From the NCBI RefSeq assembly GCF_018613855.1, contig NZ_JAGGPK010000030.1:138945-202944 (forward strand): DNA of 64,000 bases, written 5' to 3'. The notes beneath the pieces were generated by a model. That model was not told where the DNA came from. It did not search any database and was given only the letters and a program-made list of their open reading frames with translations. Positions within the stretch are counted from its first letter, which is position 1, and every line of letters begins with the position of its first letter. The position numbers and the translations under genes are program-made. The stretch is from Arthrobacter sp. ISL-30. Its GTDB lineage: Bacteria; Actinomycetota; Actinomycetes; Actinomycetales; Micrococcaceae. Positions 25,436-34,018 of this stretch are shown piece by piece.

Positions 25436-26362
25436 CTAGAACAGAGCATCCTGGAGGGCAGGAACGTCCGTCCGATAGTCCCCGAATTCCACCCGACGCC
25501 CCTTCAGCGAGCCAAGATCGGCGACGAAGGCACCCTCGCTGCCCGGCAAGGTGGCCAGGGCGGTGCTCCCGCAGAGGGCATGCAGTTCAAGACCGTGAGT
25601 CCCGCCGTCGAACCCCGCAGGGTACAGGTGGCGGAAAGCCGGCAACTCCTCCGGCCCGGAAGCGCACAGGTCCTCAGCCAGCGCCGGCCGCTCCCAAGGT
25701 TCTTCGACCACCTCAAAGCCGTCAAGCGCCACTCCCTCCAGCAGCGCGCGGACCTTTGCGGCATGGCTCTGGTTATGCGCGGCCAGTTCGACGCCGGTCC
25801 TGGGCTCCAGCAGGGCCGCTGCCTTCGACGCGCCGCGGACCTGCTGCACGAGCCCGAGTTCCCGGGTCACCAGGTCTTCCAGGACGCGCACCACCCGGCC
25901 GTCGTCGGCGTGTGCCACATAGCTCGCTTGCACGGCGCCCTGTTCGGCCAGCCTGTTCCACTTTCGGTGAGCGGAGGCGGTGCCGATCTTGGTGGCTCCG
26001 CCGGCGAAGGTAGCAACGTACAGCCAGTGCGGCTGCATCAGGTAGGCACGCAGGCCTTTCGGGACCGCTCCCCCGCGATGGAAGTCGTGCATGAGGCGGG
26101 AATCGTCCCGGGCGAAGCATGCGCCGCACTGCCTGCCTCGTTCTGCTGTCGCCCGCGCAGGGCAGGTTACATGCGTGCGCTGCCCAGGGCCCTGCACCTT
26201 GGTGTGCCCAAGGCACCACAGCCCGTCCTGCACTTTCAGGCCGAGGAAGGTCCCGGCTCCGACCTCCTGCTCAAGGAAGGTGCCGGGTTCCGGCTCCACC
26301 CGCAGGACGGGAGTCCCGCCGTCGGACGCCGCACCGTTCCAGGCGACTCCGTGGACCAGCAC
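25436..26362 (-). CDS. DUF2797 family protein with zinc-binding-like cysteines
   Basis: 308 residues. The cysteine set in LWCLGHTKVQGP, HVTCPARAT and RQCGACFARDD (about 50-85) looks like a structural zinc site, and the following YVATFAGGATKIGTASAHRKWNRLAEQGA resembles the GIY-YIG-like core noted for DUF2797. Biochemical role unknown. GTG start assumed. It follows the CitE-like gene by 17 bases on the same strand, so the two may be co-transcribed. Confidence 0.65.
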   Translation of the reverse strand: MLVHGVAWNGAASDGGTPVLRVEPEPGTFLEQEVGAGTFLGLKVQDGLWCLGHTKVQGPGQRTHVTCPARATAERGRQCGACFARDDSRLMHDFHRGGAVPKGLRAYLMQPHWLYVATFAGGATKIGTASAHRKWNRLAEQGAVQASYVAHADDGRVVRVLEDLVTRELGLVQQVRGASKAAALLEPRTGVELAAHNQSHAAKVRALLEGVALDGFEVVEEPWERPALAEDLCASGPEELPAFRHLYPAGFDGGTHGLELHALCGSTALATLPGSEGAFVADLGSLKGRRVEFGDYRTDVPALQDALF

Positions 26363-26379
26363 GCTACTGTGCCCAGTCC

Positions 26380-27243
26380 TTAGAGTGCCGGCTGGACCCC
26401 GAAGGCCACTGCGAGCTTCATGATCTTCTCGGCACGGCCAAGGCGGGGCAGGTCCGATCCGTCGCGAATAACGCGGCCATTGGCCTCGAAGTCGCTCATG
26501 AAGTCCGTGGCCCAGGCAACATCCGACGGCGTGGGGCTGATGACTTCGTTAATCACTGTTGTCTGGTCGATGGCCAGGCACAGCTTCCCGGTCATGCCCA
26601 TCATGACGGTCACGCCGGTCTGCTCACGCAGGATCGGGTGGTTGGTGCCGACGGTGGGCCCGTCAATGGGACCGGGCAGGTTGCCGACGCGGCTGGCGAC
26701 GACCAGCTTGGCGCGTGGGTAGGCCATGGCCTCCTGAGTGTTGGCCATGCCGGTATCGCGCCGGAAGTCTCCCGAGCCGAAAGCCAGGCGGAAGGCGCCC
26801 TGGGCGCGGGCGATGTGGTTGGCCTCTTCGATACCCAGCGCGGACTCCACCAGCGGAATGACGGGAGTCTTGCCATCCATGCGGTGAAAGCTCTCGGTGA
26901 CCTGGTCCGCCGACTCGGTCTTGGCAAGCATGATGCCCAGCAGGCCGGGAGTTCCGCGCAGGCCAGCGAGGTCATCAGCCCAGAACGGGCTGATGGCGTC
27001 GTTGATGCGGACCCAGGCCTGGCCGCCGGCGGCCAGCCAGTTGACGACGTTCTCGCGGGCGGCATCCTTCTGGGAGGGGTCGACGGCGTCCTCGATGTCC
27101 AGGATGATGGCGTCCGCACGCGACACTGCCGACTGGTCGAAAAGTTCCGTCTTCATGGCGTTCACGAGGAGCCAGGAGCGGGCGATTTCTGCGGGGATCT
27201 TTCGGCTCGAGCGAATGGACTCGGCGGTGATGCTAGACGTCAT
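26380..27243 (-). CDS. CitE-like HpcH/HpaI lyase (acyl-CoA lyase)
   Basis: 287 residues. TIM-barrel lyase of the citrate lyase beta / malyl-CoA lyase superfamily. Metal and substrate residues: SWLLVNAMK, ADAIILDIEDAVDP (acidic metal ligands), AWVRIND and PVIPLVESALGIEEA. Members split (S)-citramalyl-CoA, malyl-CoA or related thioesters; which one cannot be inferred, since no CoA-transferase or citrate lyase subunit lies nearby, so it is a stand-alone CitE homologue. TACGGT six bases before the ATG points to leaderless transcription. Confidence 0.83.
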   Translation of the reverse strand: MTSSITAESIRSSRKIPAEIARSWLLVNAMKTELFDQSAVSRADAIILDIEDAVDPSQKDAARENVVNWLAAGGQAWVRINDAISPFWADDLAGLRGTPGLLGIMLAKTESADQVTESFHRMDGKTPVIPLVESALGIEEANHIARAQGAFRLAFGSGDFRRDTGMANTQEAMAYPRAKLVVASRVGNLPGPIDGPTVGTNHPILREQTGVTVMMGMTGKLCLAIDQTTVINEVISPTPSDVAWATDFMSDFEANGRVIRDGSDLPRLGRAEKIMKLAVAFGVQPAL

Positions 27244-27351
27244 GCTTCTACCGTATCCGCCCTGCCCGCACCAAAGCTAAGAAAATCGCTCCGTTGTGAG
27301 GATCAATACGAACAAAAGCTGTTGTGACTAGGACCGTTGCCCAGGTAGCTG

Positions 27352-27398
27352 GCAGTTGTTGTCGCCAAGCTCTTGGGTTCATGGCGACAAACAACTGC
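27352..27398. repeat. Intergenic palindrome downstream of the alpha-glucosidase gene
   Basis: GCAGTTGTTGTCGCCA (27352-27367) pairs with 27382-27398 apart from a single bulged base. It lies between two leftward genes. There is no T-tract, so it is either a terminator-like structure for the right-hand gene's transcript or a member of a dispersed palindromic repeat family. Confidence 0.6.
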
Positions 27399-27418
27399 GA
27401 GCCAGGGGGTAATGGGGG

Positions 27419-29149
27419 CTAGTTATCGGTCAGGAGCCATGCCGTTGTGTCGGAGGGCAGCTTGCCGCCGTCGAGCGGTCCGCTGCTGACGACGACGGTG
27501 CCTTCCGGAAGCTCCACGGGCTCCGTACCGAAGTTGGTCACCGAGTGCCAGCCGCCCGGACGACTGAAGTGAAGCACCTCGGCGCTGGCGTTGGCGTGCC
27601 ACAGCAGTTCCTCGGCAGCTTGCAGCCGACCACGGAGCTCCAGGGCCTTCCGGTAGAACTCGAGGGTGGAATCATCGGCACCCTCCTGCACCTCGACGGC
27701 GAAGTTTGCGAACCACTCCGGCTGCGGCAGGTGTGGCTCCCCATCGCCGAAGCCAAAGGACGAACCCTCCGGGGACCAGGGCAGAGGCACGCGGCAGCCA
27801 TCACGGCCCACCTCGACGCCGGCATTGCGGAAGAAGGCAGGGTCCTGGCGATCGACATCTGGAATCTCGGCAACCTCCTGCAGTCCCAGTTCCTCACCCT
27901 GGTACAGATAGGCCGAGCCCGGCAGCGCGAACATCAGGAGCGACGCGGCGCGGGCACGACGCAGCCCTAGTTCGGCGTCGAGCTCATCCTTCGGTCCGCC
28001 GGCCAGCAGCCAGTCCTTGCCGTCCTGGCCCCTGTCCTTGCCGTCTCCGTCCTTGCCGTCTCCGTCCTTGCGACCGCCCTGGGGCAGGCCATAGCGGGTG
28101 GCATGGCGGACGACGTCGTGGTTGGAGAAGACCCAGGTGGAGGACGCGCCGGAAGCTTTCGCCTCGGCGAGGTTCTTGGTGATGACCGACCGGAACTGCG
28201 TGGCGTCGAAGTCGGCCTGCAGGAGGTCGAAGTTGAACGCCTGGCCGAGTCCTTCAGGGCTCGCATAGCGGGCGCGACGCTCGGCGTGCACCCACGCCTC
28301 CGCGACGGCGGTGCGCGGCGGGTTGTATTCGTTGAACAGCTGGCGCCATTCGGCGTAGATCTCGTGCACCTCGTCCCGGTCCCAGTACGGGTGCGCGCCC
28401 ATGGCATTCTCGCCCTCCCGGGGAAGCTGGGCCTTGGACAGCAGCGGCTCAGCGAGGTCCTTGGTCAGGGCATGGGCGACATCGATCCTGAAACCGTCGA
28501 CTCCCCGGTCCGACCAGAAGCGCAAGGTCTTCAGGAAGTCGTCGCGGACCTCACGGTTGGACCAGTTGAAGTCCGGCTGCTCCTTGGCGAAGATGTGCAT
28601 GTACCACTGGCCTGGCGTGCCGTCCGGCTCGGTGATGCGCTCCCAGGCGGGGCCGCCGAACACGGAGTCCCAGTCGGCCGGGGGCAGCTCGCCGTTTTCG
28701 CCCAGCCCGTCCCGGAAAATGTAGCGGTCGCGGGCAGCCGAGCCCTTCGGCGAAGCCAATGCCTCCTTGAACCATTCGTGCCGGTTGGAGGAGTGGTTCG
28801 GAACGATGTCCGCGATCAGCTTGATTCCCGCCTCGTGCAGCGCGGCGGCCATCTCGTCGAAGTCGGCCAGGGTCCCCAGCTTGGGGTCCACGTTTCGGTA
28901 GTCGTCGACGTCGTAGCCGCCATCAGCGAGCGCTGACGGGTAGAACGGGCTAAGCCAGACGGCGTCGATCCCCAGGGCCTTCAGGTAGGGGACCTTCGCA
29001 GTGATGCCCTTAATGTCGCCCAGGCCGTCGCCGTTGGAGTCGTAGAAGCTGCGGGGGTAGATCTGGTAAACAGCTGCTTGACGCCACCAGTTGGGATCGG
29101 CCATGTGGTCGGAATCAGACAGGGTTGCCAGGGTGGCGGTGGTGGACAA
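27419..29149 (-). CDS. Alpha-glucosidase, GH13 family
   Basis: 576 residues, near the usual 550-560 for this group. Hydrolyses alpha-glucosidic bonds of imported sugars in the cytoplasm (no signal peptide). Conserved GH13 regions: DIVPNHSSNRHEWF (I), VDGFRIDVAHAL with the nucleophile Asp (II), AVAEAWV with the acid/base Glu (III), FSNHDVVRH (IV). Domain B includes the DWDSVFGGPAWER block typical of oligo-1,6-glucosidase/alpha-glucosidase enzymes. TTG start after GGAAAAGGAA. A Lys/Asp/Gly-rich insertion after region IV is encoded by a 15-bp tandem repeat. Last gene of the sugar ABC operon. Confidence 0.92.
   Translation of the reverse strand: MSTTATLATLSDSDHMADPNWWRQAAVYQIYPRSFYDSNGDGLGDIKGITAKVPYLKALGIDAVWLSPFYPSALADGGYDVDDYRNVDPKLGTLADFDEMAAALHEAGIKLIADIVPNHSSNRHEWFKEALASPKGSAARDRYIFRDGLGENGELPPADWDSVFGGPAWERITEPDGTPGQWYMHIFAKEQPDFNWSNREVRDDFLKTLRFWSDRGVDGFRIDVAHALTKDLAEPLLSKAQLPREGENAMGAHPYWDRDEVHEIYAEWRQLFNEYNPPRTAVAEAWVHAERRARYASPEGLGQAFNFDLLQADFDATQFRSVITKNLAEAKASGASSTWVFSNHDVVRHATRYGLPQGGRKDGDGKDGDGKDRGQDGKDWLLAGGPKDELDAELGLRRARAASLLMFALPGSAYLYQGEELGLQEVAEIPDVDRQDPAFFRNAGVEVGRDGCRVPLPWSPEGSSFGFGDGEPHLPQPEWFANFAVEVQEGADDSTLEFYRKALELRGRLQAAEELLWHANASAEVLHFSRPGGWHSVTNFGTEPVELPEGTVVVSSGPLDGGKLPSDTTAWLLTDN
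28034..28071. repeat. 15-bp tandem repeat inside the alpha-glucosidase gene
   Basis: GTCCTTGCCGTCTCC occurs twice in a row (28034-28048, 28049-28063) with a third partial unit. In protein it adds GDGKD-type units in a loop just after catalytic region IV; related but imperfect units continue on the left side. Confidence 0.75.
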
Positions 29150-29196
29150 GATATTTCCTTTTCCTGTTGTGGTTGGTTGTGTTCGGGAACAGAGGG

Positions 29197-30099
29197 TTAC
29201 TTAACAGCCCCACGCATGACGCCGGAGAGCACCCAGCGCTGGGCGAGGACGTAGACCACGAGGGTCGGGGCCATGGCCATGAGGTAGGACGCGAACGCCA
29301 GGCTGTAGTCGGTGTTGAATTCGCCCTGGAAGAGCATCTGGACCACGGGCAGCGTCTGCAGGGACGGATCGGCGATCATCATCTGCGGCAGTAGGAAGTC
29401 GTTCCAGGAGCCGAGGAACGCGAAGATCCCCACGGTGGCGTTCATCGGTGCCAGGAGCGGCAGGACGATCTTGCGGAACACTTGCCACGTGGTGGCGCCG
29501 TCCATGCGCGCCGATTCCTCGAGTTCGGCGGGAATGGCCCGCACGAAGGCAATATAGAGCAGCGTATTGAAGGAAATGCCGCCCAAGACGTGCAGGAAGA
29601 CGACGCCGGCCGGGTTGTCCAGTCCCAGGATCGCGGTTTGCTTGATCAGCGGCAGGATGATGACGGGGAACGGAATGAACATGGCGGACAGGAGATAAAC
29701 GAAGGATCCGCGGAAGAACCTCCGGTTCCAGTTCCGCACTATGGCATACGCGGCGAGGGAACTGGTGGCGAGGGATCCCAGCACGCTGAAAACGGTAACC
29801 AGCGCCGTAGACAGGAACGATCTGGGGAAGTTGGTGGCTACGTAGGCTTCAGCGAAGTTTTCCCAGTGCAGCGGGTTGGGCCACTCAAGCCCTGTTCCGG
29901 TGCCAAGCTGTTCCGGTGACTTCAGGGCCATGGCAACCGTGAAGTACAGGGGAACGATGATGGTCAGGGAGGCCACGAGCATCAGCGCCGTGAGGCCCCA
30001 GCTGACTTTGAATCCCTCCCGTGGAGTGCGTCGGACCTTCGGCTTTTCCTGCCGGGAACGGCTGTTTTGGGTGAGGCGGGCTGTGATTGAGGCAGTCAT
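29197..30099 (-). CDS. Sugar ABC transporter permease, MalG type
   Basis: 300 residues, six transmembrane helices. The ATPase-contacting EAA loop is present as EESARMDGATTWQVFRKIVLPLLAP, standard for CUT1 importers. N-terminal tail of about 30 basic residues precedes helix 1. Its ATG overlaps the stop of the upstream permease by one base (TAATG). No ATPase gene is in the operon; in actinobacteria the shared ATPase MsiK commonly serves such systems. Confidence 0.92.
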   Translation of the reverse strand: MTASITARLTQNSRSRQEKPKVRRTPREGFKVSWGLTALMLVASLTIIVPLYFTVAMALKSPEQLGTGTGLEWPNPLHWENFAEAYVATNFPRSFLSTALVTVFSVLGSLATSSLAAYAIVRNWNRRFFRGSFVYLLSAMFIPFPVIILPLIKQTAILGLDNPAGVVFLHVLGGISFNTLLYIAFVRAIPAELEESARMDGATTWQVFRKIVLPLLAPMNATVGIFAFLGSWNDFLLPQMMIADPSLQTLPVVQMLFQGEFNTDYSLAFASYLMAMAPTLVVYVLAQRWVLSGVMRGAVK

Positions 30100-31052
30100 T
30101 AGAGTGAAACCCCCCGGCGCTGGATGAGGCGCAACTGGATGACGGAGATGAGCAGAGTGATCACGAAGTAGATGACGGCGTTGGCCATCTGGTAGGCATA
30201 GTCGCCTCCGGTGAAGCCGGAGAAGATGCGCATGGCAACGGATTGGGTGACCATTCCGGGACCGCCGCCGGTAAGTCCAACGATGATCTCGTAAGTGCCC
30301 AGGAAGCCTTTGAAGCCGAGGATCACGTTGATCACGAGGTAGCCCATGATGAGCGGCAGCGTCAGGCTGCGGAACTGGCGCCAGGTCCCGGCGCCGTCCA
30401 TGCCCGCCGCTTCGTAGACCTCGGAAGGGACGCTTTGAAGGCCTGCGAGGTAGATGATGGTGGCACCGGGCGCCGCCTGCCAGACAGTCACCAGGACAAT
30501 GGCGAGCCAGGCCCAGTTCTCATTGGCGAGGATGCTGGACGTCAGGGGGGTGATGCCGAAGCGTTCGGCGAGGACCGGCAGGGTGTTGGAGAACAGGTAA
30601 TTGAAGACGAACGACACGATGAGCCCGGACAGCACCATGGGAATGAAGAAGACGGTGCGGATACCTGTGCGCCACTTGATCCGGGCGTTCAGTCCAAGGG
30701 CGATGGCAAGGGCCACCACGTTAACTACCACGGTGGTGGTCAGCGCGAAGAGGAACGTAAAGACGTACGACTGCAGGACAGCCGGGTCCTTGAAGATGTT
30801 GACGTAGTTGGCAATGCCGACGAACTTCCAGTCTCCGTAGCCGGCGTAGTTGGTCAGGCTGAAGAAGAAGCCGACCAACGCGGGCAGGGTGATGAAGAAG
30901 GCGAAGAGTGCCAGGACGGGGACGATCATCCAGTAGTAGGTGGGATCGATTTTCCCGGCGGAACGGCGAGGGGCGCCGGGGGTTTGAGGGCTGGTGGAAA
31001 TCTTTGCGGGAAGGTCTGCGTTCTGCAGCGCCACGCGTGATGTTGTAGTCAT
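30099..31052 (-). CDS. Sugar ABC transporter permease, MalF type
   Basis: 317 residues, six transmembrane helices with EAA loop YEAAGMDGAGTWRQFRSLTLPLI. Partner of the MalG-type permease; together they form the membrane channel of a CUT1 oligosaccharide importer. The ATG at 31052, with GGAGC upstream, is preferred to one 18 bases earlier. Confidence 0.92.
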   Translation of the reverse strand: MTTTSRVALQNADLPAKISTSPQTPGAPRRSAGKIDPTYYWMIVPVLALFAFFITLPALVGFFFSLTNYAGYGDWKFVGIANYVNIFKDPAVLQSYVFTFLFALTTTVVVNVVALAIALGLNARIKWRTGIRTVFFIPMVLSGLIVSFVFNYLFSNTLPVLAERFGITPLTSSILANENWAWLAIVLVTVWQAAPGATIIYLAGLQSVPSEVYEAAGMDGAGTWRQFRSLTLPLIMGYLVINVILGFKGFLGTYEIIVGLTGGGPGMVTQSVAMRIFSGFTGGDYAYQMANAVIYFVITLLISVIQLRLIQRRGVSL

Positions 31053-31080
31053 CTTTGCTCCAGTTTTCAACGGGTGGCGG

Positions 31081-32433
31081 TCAGATTGCGGTGCGTTCGG
31101 CTACGCGGCGCCATTCGGCGTCGAGGTCGGCGAGGAACTTGTTGCCGTCCTTGCCATAGACGAACGCCTGCAGGTAGTTGCCCACCGGCACCGCCGGCGG
31201 GAAATACGTTCCGGCGCCCTGGTAGTAGCGGCCTTCCTTGACGAACGGGGCGAGCCCGGTGATCTGCGGATTGCTCGTGACCGCGGCGTCCTTGAGCGTG
31301 GAGAATGCGGCATTCTTCTCGTTGAAGGCGTTGACGACGGCGGGCTGCAGCAGGTAGCTGACGAACCGCTGGGCGGCCTCCATGCGCGGCGTGTTGCGGG
31401 CGATCAGCAGCGCCATATCAACGTTGACGCGCACTTTGGCGTCCTCGGGGTTGTTGCTCACAGGCAGCGGGAACATGCCAAGCCGGATGTCCTTGTTGGC
31501 CTTGACCAGCTCAGACAGCGCCCACGGACCCTGCAGGTACATGGCTGCCTGGCCTTTGCCGAAAGCCGCATTTCCGTCGGCGTAGTTCTTGCTGGCGGCG
31601 CCGGGCTGGGCGAAGCCGGCTACTTCCAGGATCTTGGGCAGTACAGCCCCGAAGTTGCTGGTAAACGATTCCCGTGACGCCGAGCTAATGTCCGCGCCCT
31701 TGGCGTTGATGGCCGTAAAGAACCCCTGGACGTCCAGGGTGCCGCCGGCGACGTAGTCGAAGGCACCCTGCTGGATGGTCCAGTGATCCTTGTACGTTCC
31801 GTAGATGGGAGCGATGCCGGCCGCCTTGAACGTGTTGCAGGCTGCGACGAACTCGTTCCAGGTAGTTGGAACCTGGACACCGTGCGCGGCGAAGAGATCC
31901 CGGTTGTAGATCACTCCGGCAGCGGCCAGGGAAAACGGCAGGGCGCTGGTCTCGTTTCCGTTGTATTGGCCCCAGGAATTCACGAGTCCCTGGACCTTGG
32001 GATCGATGGTGGAAGCGGCAGGCAGCCCCGAGAGATCGGCGAAGATTCCCTTCCGTGTGAAGTCGGCGGTGGCCTGGGCATAGCCGCGGGTCATGACGTC
32101 AGGCGGATCGTTACGGACCAGCGAGGGGACGAAGTTGCCTTCGTTCGAGTCCTGCACCACGTGGATGTCCGGATTCAGCGCCTCGAAATCCTTGATGACC
32201 TGGTTGAAGTAGCCAATAACTTCCGGCTTGTTCTGCATGAAGCGGATGGTGGTTACGCCGGTTGCCGAGGCAGGCGACGAGCAAGCGGTAAGCGGGATCA
32301 GCGCAGCTGCGCCCACTGCGCCCGCGGCCTTGAAGAGCGAACGCCGATTAAGCGAACGCTGTCCCAATGCGTCCAGGGCCGGGGGCTGCAGCCGTCCGGG
32401 GCGCAAGTTTCTGGATGGGGTGGAGATCAACAT
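31081..32433 (-). CDS. Sugar ABC transporter substrate-binding lipoprotein
   Basis: 450 residues. An N-terminal twin-arginine-like export signal (NRRSLFKAAGAVGAAALIPL) ends in a lipobox, LTAC, so the protein is probably exported by Tat and lipidated. The mature part has the CUT1 (MalE-like) binding fold: VIYNRDLFAAHGVQVPTTWNEF, and AAMYLQGPWALSEL. With the alpha-glucosidase downstream, an alpha-glucoside such as maltose, trehalose or sucrose isomers is likely (inference). The ATG at 32433 follows AAAGGAG; a further 16 residues upstream are not expected. First gene of the operon. Confidence 0.92.
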   Translation of the reverse strand: MLISTPSRNLRPGRLQPPALDALGQRSLNRRSLFKAAGAVGAAALIPLTACSSPASATGVTTIRFMQNKPEVIGYFNQVIKDFEALNPDIHVVQDSNEGNFVPSLVRNDPPDVMTRGYAQATADFTRKGIFADLSGLPAASTIDPKVQGLVNSWGQYNGNETSALPFSLAAAGVIYNRDLFAAHGVQVPTTWNEFVAACNTFKAAGIAPIYGTYKDHWTIQQGAFDYVAGGTLDVQGFFTAINAKGADISSASRESFTSNFGAVLPKILEVAGFAQPGAASKNYADGNAAFGKGQAAMYLQGPWALSELVKANKDIRLGMFPLPVSNNPEDAKVRVNVDMALLIARNTPRMEAAQRFVSYLLQPAVVNAFNEKNAAFSTLKDAAVTSNPQITGLAPFVKEGRYYQGAGTYFPPAVPVGNYLQAFVYGKDGNKFLADLDAEWRRVAERTAI

Positions 32434-32504
32434 TGCTCCTTTGCAAATTGTGGGCGGGTAGACCCAAGGCATCAAAGTCAATTGAGGCTAGATTTTAGGT
32501 TTAT

Positions 32505-32519
32505 ATTTAGAGTCTAAAT
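32505..32519. promoter_or_regulatory. Perfect 15-bp palindromic operator upstream of the sugar operon
   Basis: ATTTAGAGTCTAAAT is a perfect inverted repeat about the central G, in a strikingly AT-rich stretch (32484-32540). Such AT-rich palindromes are typical operators for ROK or LacI-type sugar repressors. It sits 72 bases upstream of the binding-protein start and next to the remains of a ROK-like gene. Confidence 0.68.
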
Positions 32520-32639
32520 TTAGTTCCTCAAGTATTATGTGGTGAACGCCACACGAGGTCAATAGCGATGTTGGAAGTTACGGCTGCTACACCGCAGCTA
32601 TTGCGAGCACCCGCGCGATGGGCGACTACCAGAGCGCGT

Positions 32640-32895
32640 CGACGTGACCGGAATCGATGATCTGGTGGTCATCCTGTCCAGTGAACGGTTCGGTTCGGGC
32701 GTCCTTGGGGACGGCCGGCTGCTGCATGGCAAGGTGGTGGAGCCGGCGAAATGGCCCGGAGCTCGTGGTGATTGGCGGCGCCGTGGCAGATTCGGCGTCG
32801 GTCCTGCTGGATTCCATTACGGAACACGCGGCGGAGTACACAGCCACTGCCGCACGAGTGGCCGTCTCGCCGCTGGGCGATTGCCTAGCCTGCGG
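32640..32895 (+). pseudogene. Fragmented ROK-family regulator or sugar kinase
   Basis: Two pieces of a ROK protein lie in different frames. The first (from 32644) reads GIDDLVVILSSERFGSGVL then GDGRLLHG, the ROK segment leading to the conserved HGGAGE motif, but the motif is missing. The second, about 60 bases on, reads ELVVIGGAVADSASVLLDSI then EYTATAARVAVSPLGD, the usual C-terminal block. About 60-100 residues are missing between them and there is no N-terminal DNA-binding part. Position and orientation (divergent from the sugar operon) fit the lost local repressor. Confidence 0.68.
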
Positions 32896-33544
32896 TCTCC
32901 AACGCTGCGGCTATGGGCATAGTTCCATCCCGAAACCTGATGGTGCGGCCGGCCGTTTCCGGCAGGTCCAGCACGGCTGCCGCAACAAGCGCCACGTTGG
33001 CGCGGGATGTCTCAGCCCCGGTGGAGGCATCGGCGGGGTCGACGTCGATGAGCCCAGTACCCGGGCCACTGGTCAGGTTCCCAGGGCCCAGGATGGTCCA
33101 GGCCAGGGTCGTGGAGCGAAGGTATTCATCGGCAGTAGCCTTCGCGTCCGCGTATGGATAGAAGCCGCTGTCCACGGGAATGCCATGGTCCGGGCGGGAG
33201 CCGATGTAGGAAACCATCACATAGCGTGTGACACCTGCCTCCGCTGCCGCATCCATGGAGCGAATGGCTGCGTCCCGGTCTACCGCGTACGTCCGCCGGG
33301 GATTGCCTCCGCCGGCACCAGCCGACCACACCACGGCGTCATGCCCCTGCATGACGGCGGCGAGGTCCGCCGTCGTCGTGTCTTCAACGTCCAGCACCGA
33401 CGGCGTGGCGCCCGTTTCCACGACGTCGTCCGTGTGGTCCGGGTTGCGGAAGAACGAGGTGACCTCGTGCCCCTCTTCCACGAGGACTTTGGACAGTTGC
33501 AATGCCACTTTGCCATGGCCACCGATGATTGCGATGCGTGTCAT
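32885..33544 (-). CDS. NAD(P)-binding SDR-type oxidoreductase (NmrA/YhfK-like)
   Basis: 219 residues. Atypical short-chain dehydrogenase: the dinucleotide loop is IAIIGGHGKVALQLSKVL (G-x-x-G-x-x-x), followed by VTSFFRNPDHTDDV, DAVVWSAGAGGG, and RYVMVSYIG with YADAKATADEYLR in place of the classical YxxxK. This pattern matches NAD(P)H-binding proteins of the YwnB/YhfK group, whose reactions are mostly unknown. CAGAAT stands six bases before the ATG, close to the leaderless signal. Convergent with the ROK remnant. Confidence 0.83.
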   Translation of the reverse strand: MTRIAIIGGHGKVALQLSKVLVEEGHEVTSFFRNPDHTDDVVETGATPSVLDVEDTTTADLAAVMQGHDAVVWSAGAGGGNPRRTYAVDRDAAIRSMDAAAEAGVTRYVMVSYIGSRPDHGIPVDSGFYPYADAKATADEYLRSTTLAWTILGPGNLTSGPGTGLIDVDPADASTGAETSRANVALVAAAVLDLPETAGRTIRFRDGTMPIAAALETAG

Positions 33545-33645
33545 TGGCCCATTCTGTCCCAAACCGTCGCGACTGACTCGCACTTTGTTGACCTTAAAAC
33601 CGCTGTTCCCGACAACAATTTCGTACTAGTCGGGGTGGGGACAAA

Positions 33646-33676
33646 AAATCCCGCAGGCTGGGCGCCTGCGGGATTT
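33646..33676 (-). terminator. Terminator downstream of the tRNA pair
   Basis: A 13-bp stem (AAATCCCGCAGGC at 33646-33658 with 33664-33676) closes a five-base loop; on the minus strand it is followed by TTTTGT. It lies five bases beyond the 3' end of tRNA-Met. Confidence 0.85.
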
Positions 33677-33680
33677 GGAA

Positions 33681-33757
33681 TGGTAGCGGTGGGGAGGCTC
33701 GATCTCCCGACCTCACGATTATGAGTCGTGCGCTCTAACCAACTGAGCTACACCGCC
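33681..33757 (-). tRNA. tRNA-Met (anticodon CAT)
   Basis: 77 bases including an encoded CCA. Acceptor 5' arm GGCGGTG pairs with CACCGCT (one G-T wobble at the end); anticodon loop CTCATAA carries CAT; D arm and T arm (GGGAG/CTCCC) fold normally. The T-loop begins ATCGA instead of TTCGA. The 5' GGCGGTG and lack of initiator features make elongator tRNA-Met most likely; tRNA-Ile(CAT) cannot be fully excluded. Confidence 0.9.
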
Positions 33758-33819
33758 ACGAATGGGAAAAAACCCGTGTCAAGCCGGTCAAAACCGCCTT
33801 GACACAGGCTCCCATTCAG

Positions 33820-33891
33820 AGCCCCCCACCGGAATCGATCCGGTGACCTCGTTCTTACCAAGAACGCGCTCTACCACTGAGCTAGGGGGGC
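33820..33891 (-). tRNA. tRNA-Thr (anticodon GGT)
   Basis: 72 bases. Acceptor GCCCCCC pairs with GGGGGGC, discriminator T; anticodon loop TTGGTAA carries GGT; T-stem ACCGG/CCGGT. The CCA end is not encoded (CTG follows). It precedes tRNA-Met by 62 bases on the same strand, so both are probably cut from one transcript. Confidence 0.93.
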
Positions 33892-34018
33892 AACGAGTAA
33901 ATACTCTACCGGAAGATTTCACCATCAACAAATCGGTAATCGCGCCTGAAAGGGGACGCCGCAACAGTTGCACAGCAGCCTTTTTTGCCCCCTTAAAAGA
34001 GACCAAAAACGCTCGAAA

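Noticed and set aside
32657..33724. 355-codon plus-strand frame opposite the SDR gene
   Set aside because: Only its first 75 codons contain ROK-like sequence; the rest is the shadow of the SDR gene, so it was not called as one protein.
33681..33891. tRNA pair as an attachment site for an integrated element
   Set aside because: No integrase, no repeated tRNA 3' end and no foreign-looking genes nearby.
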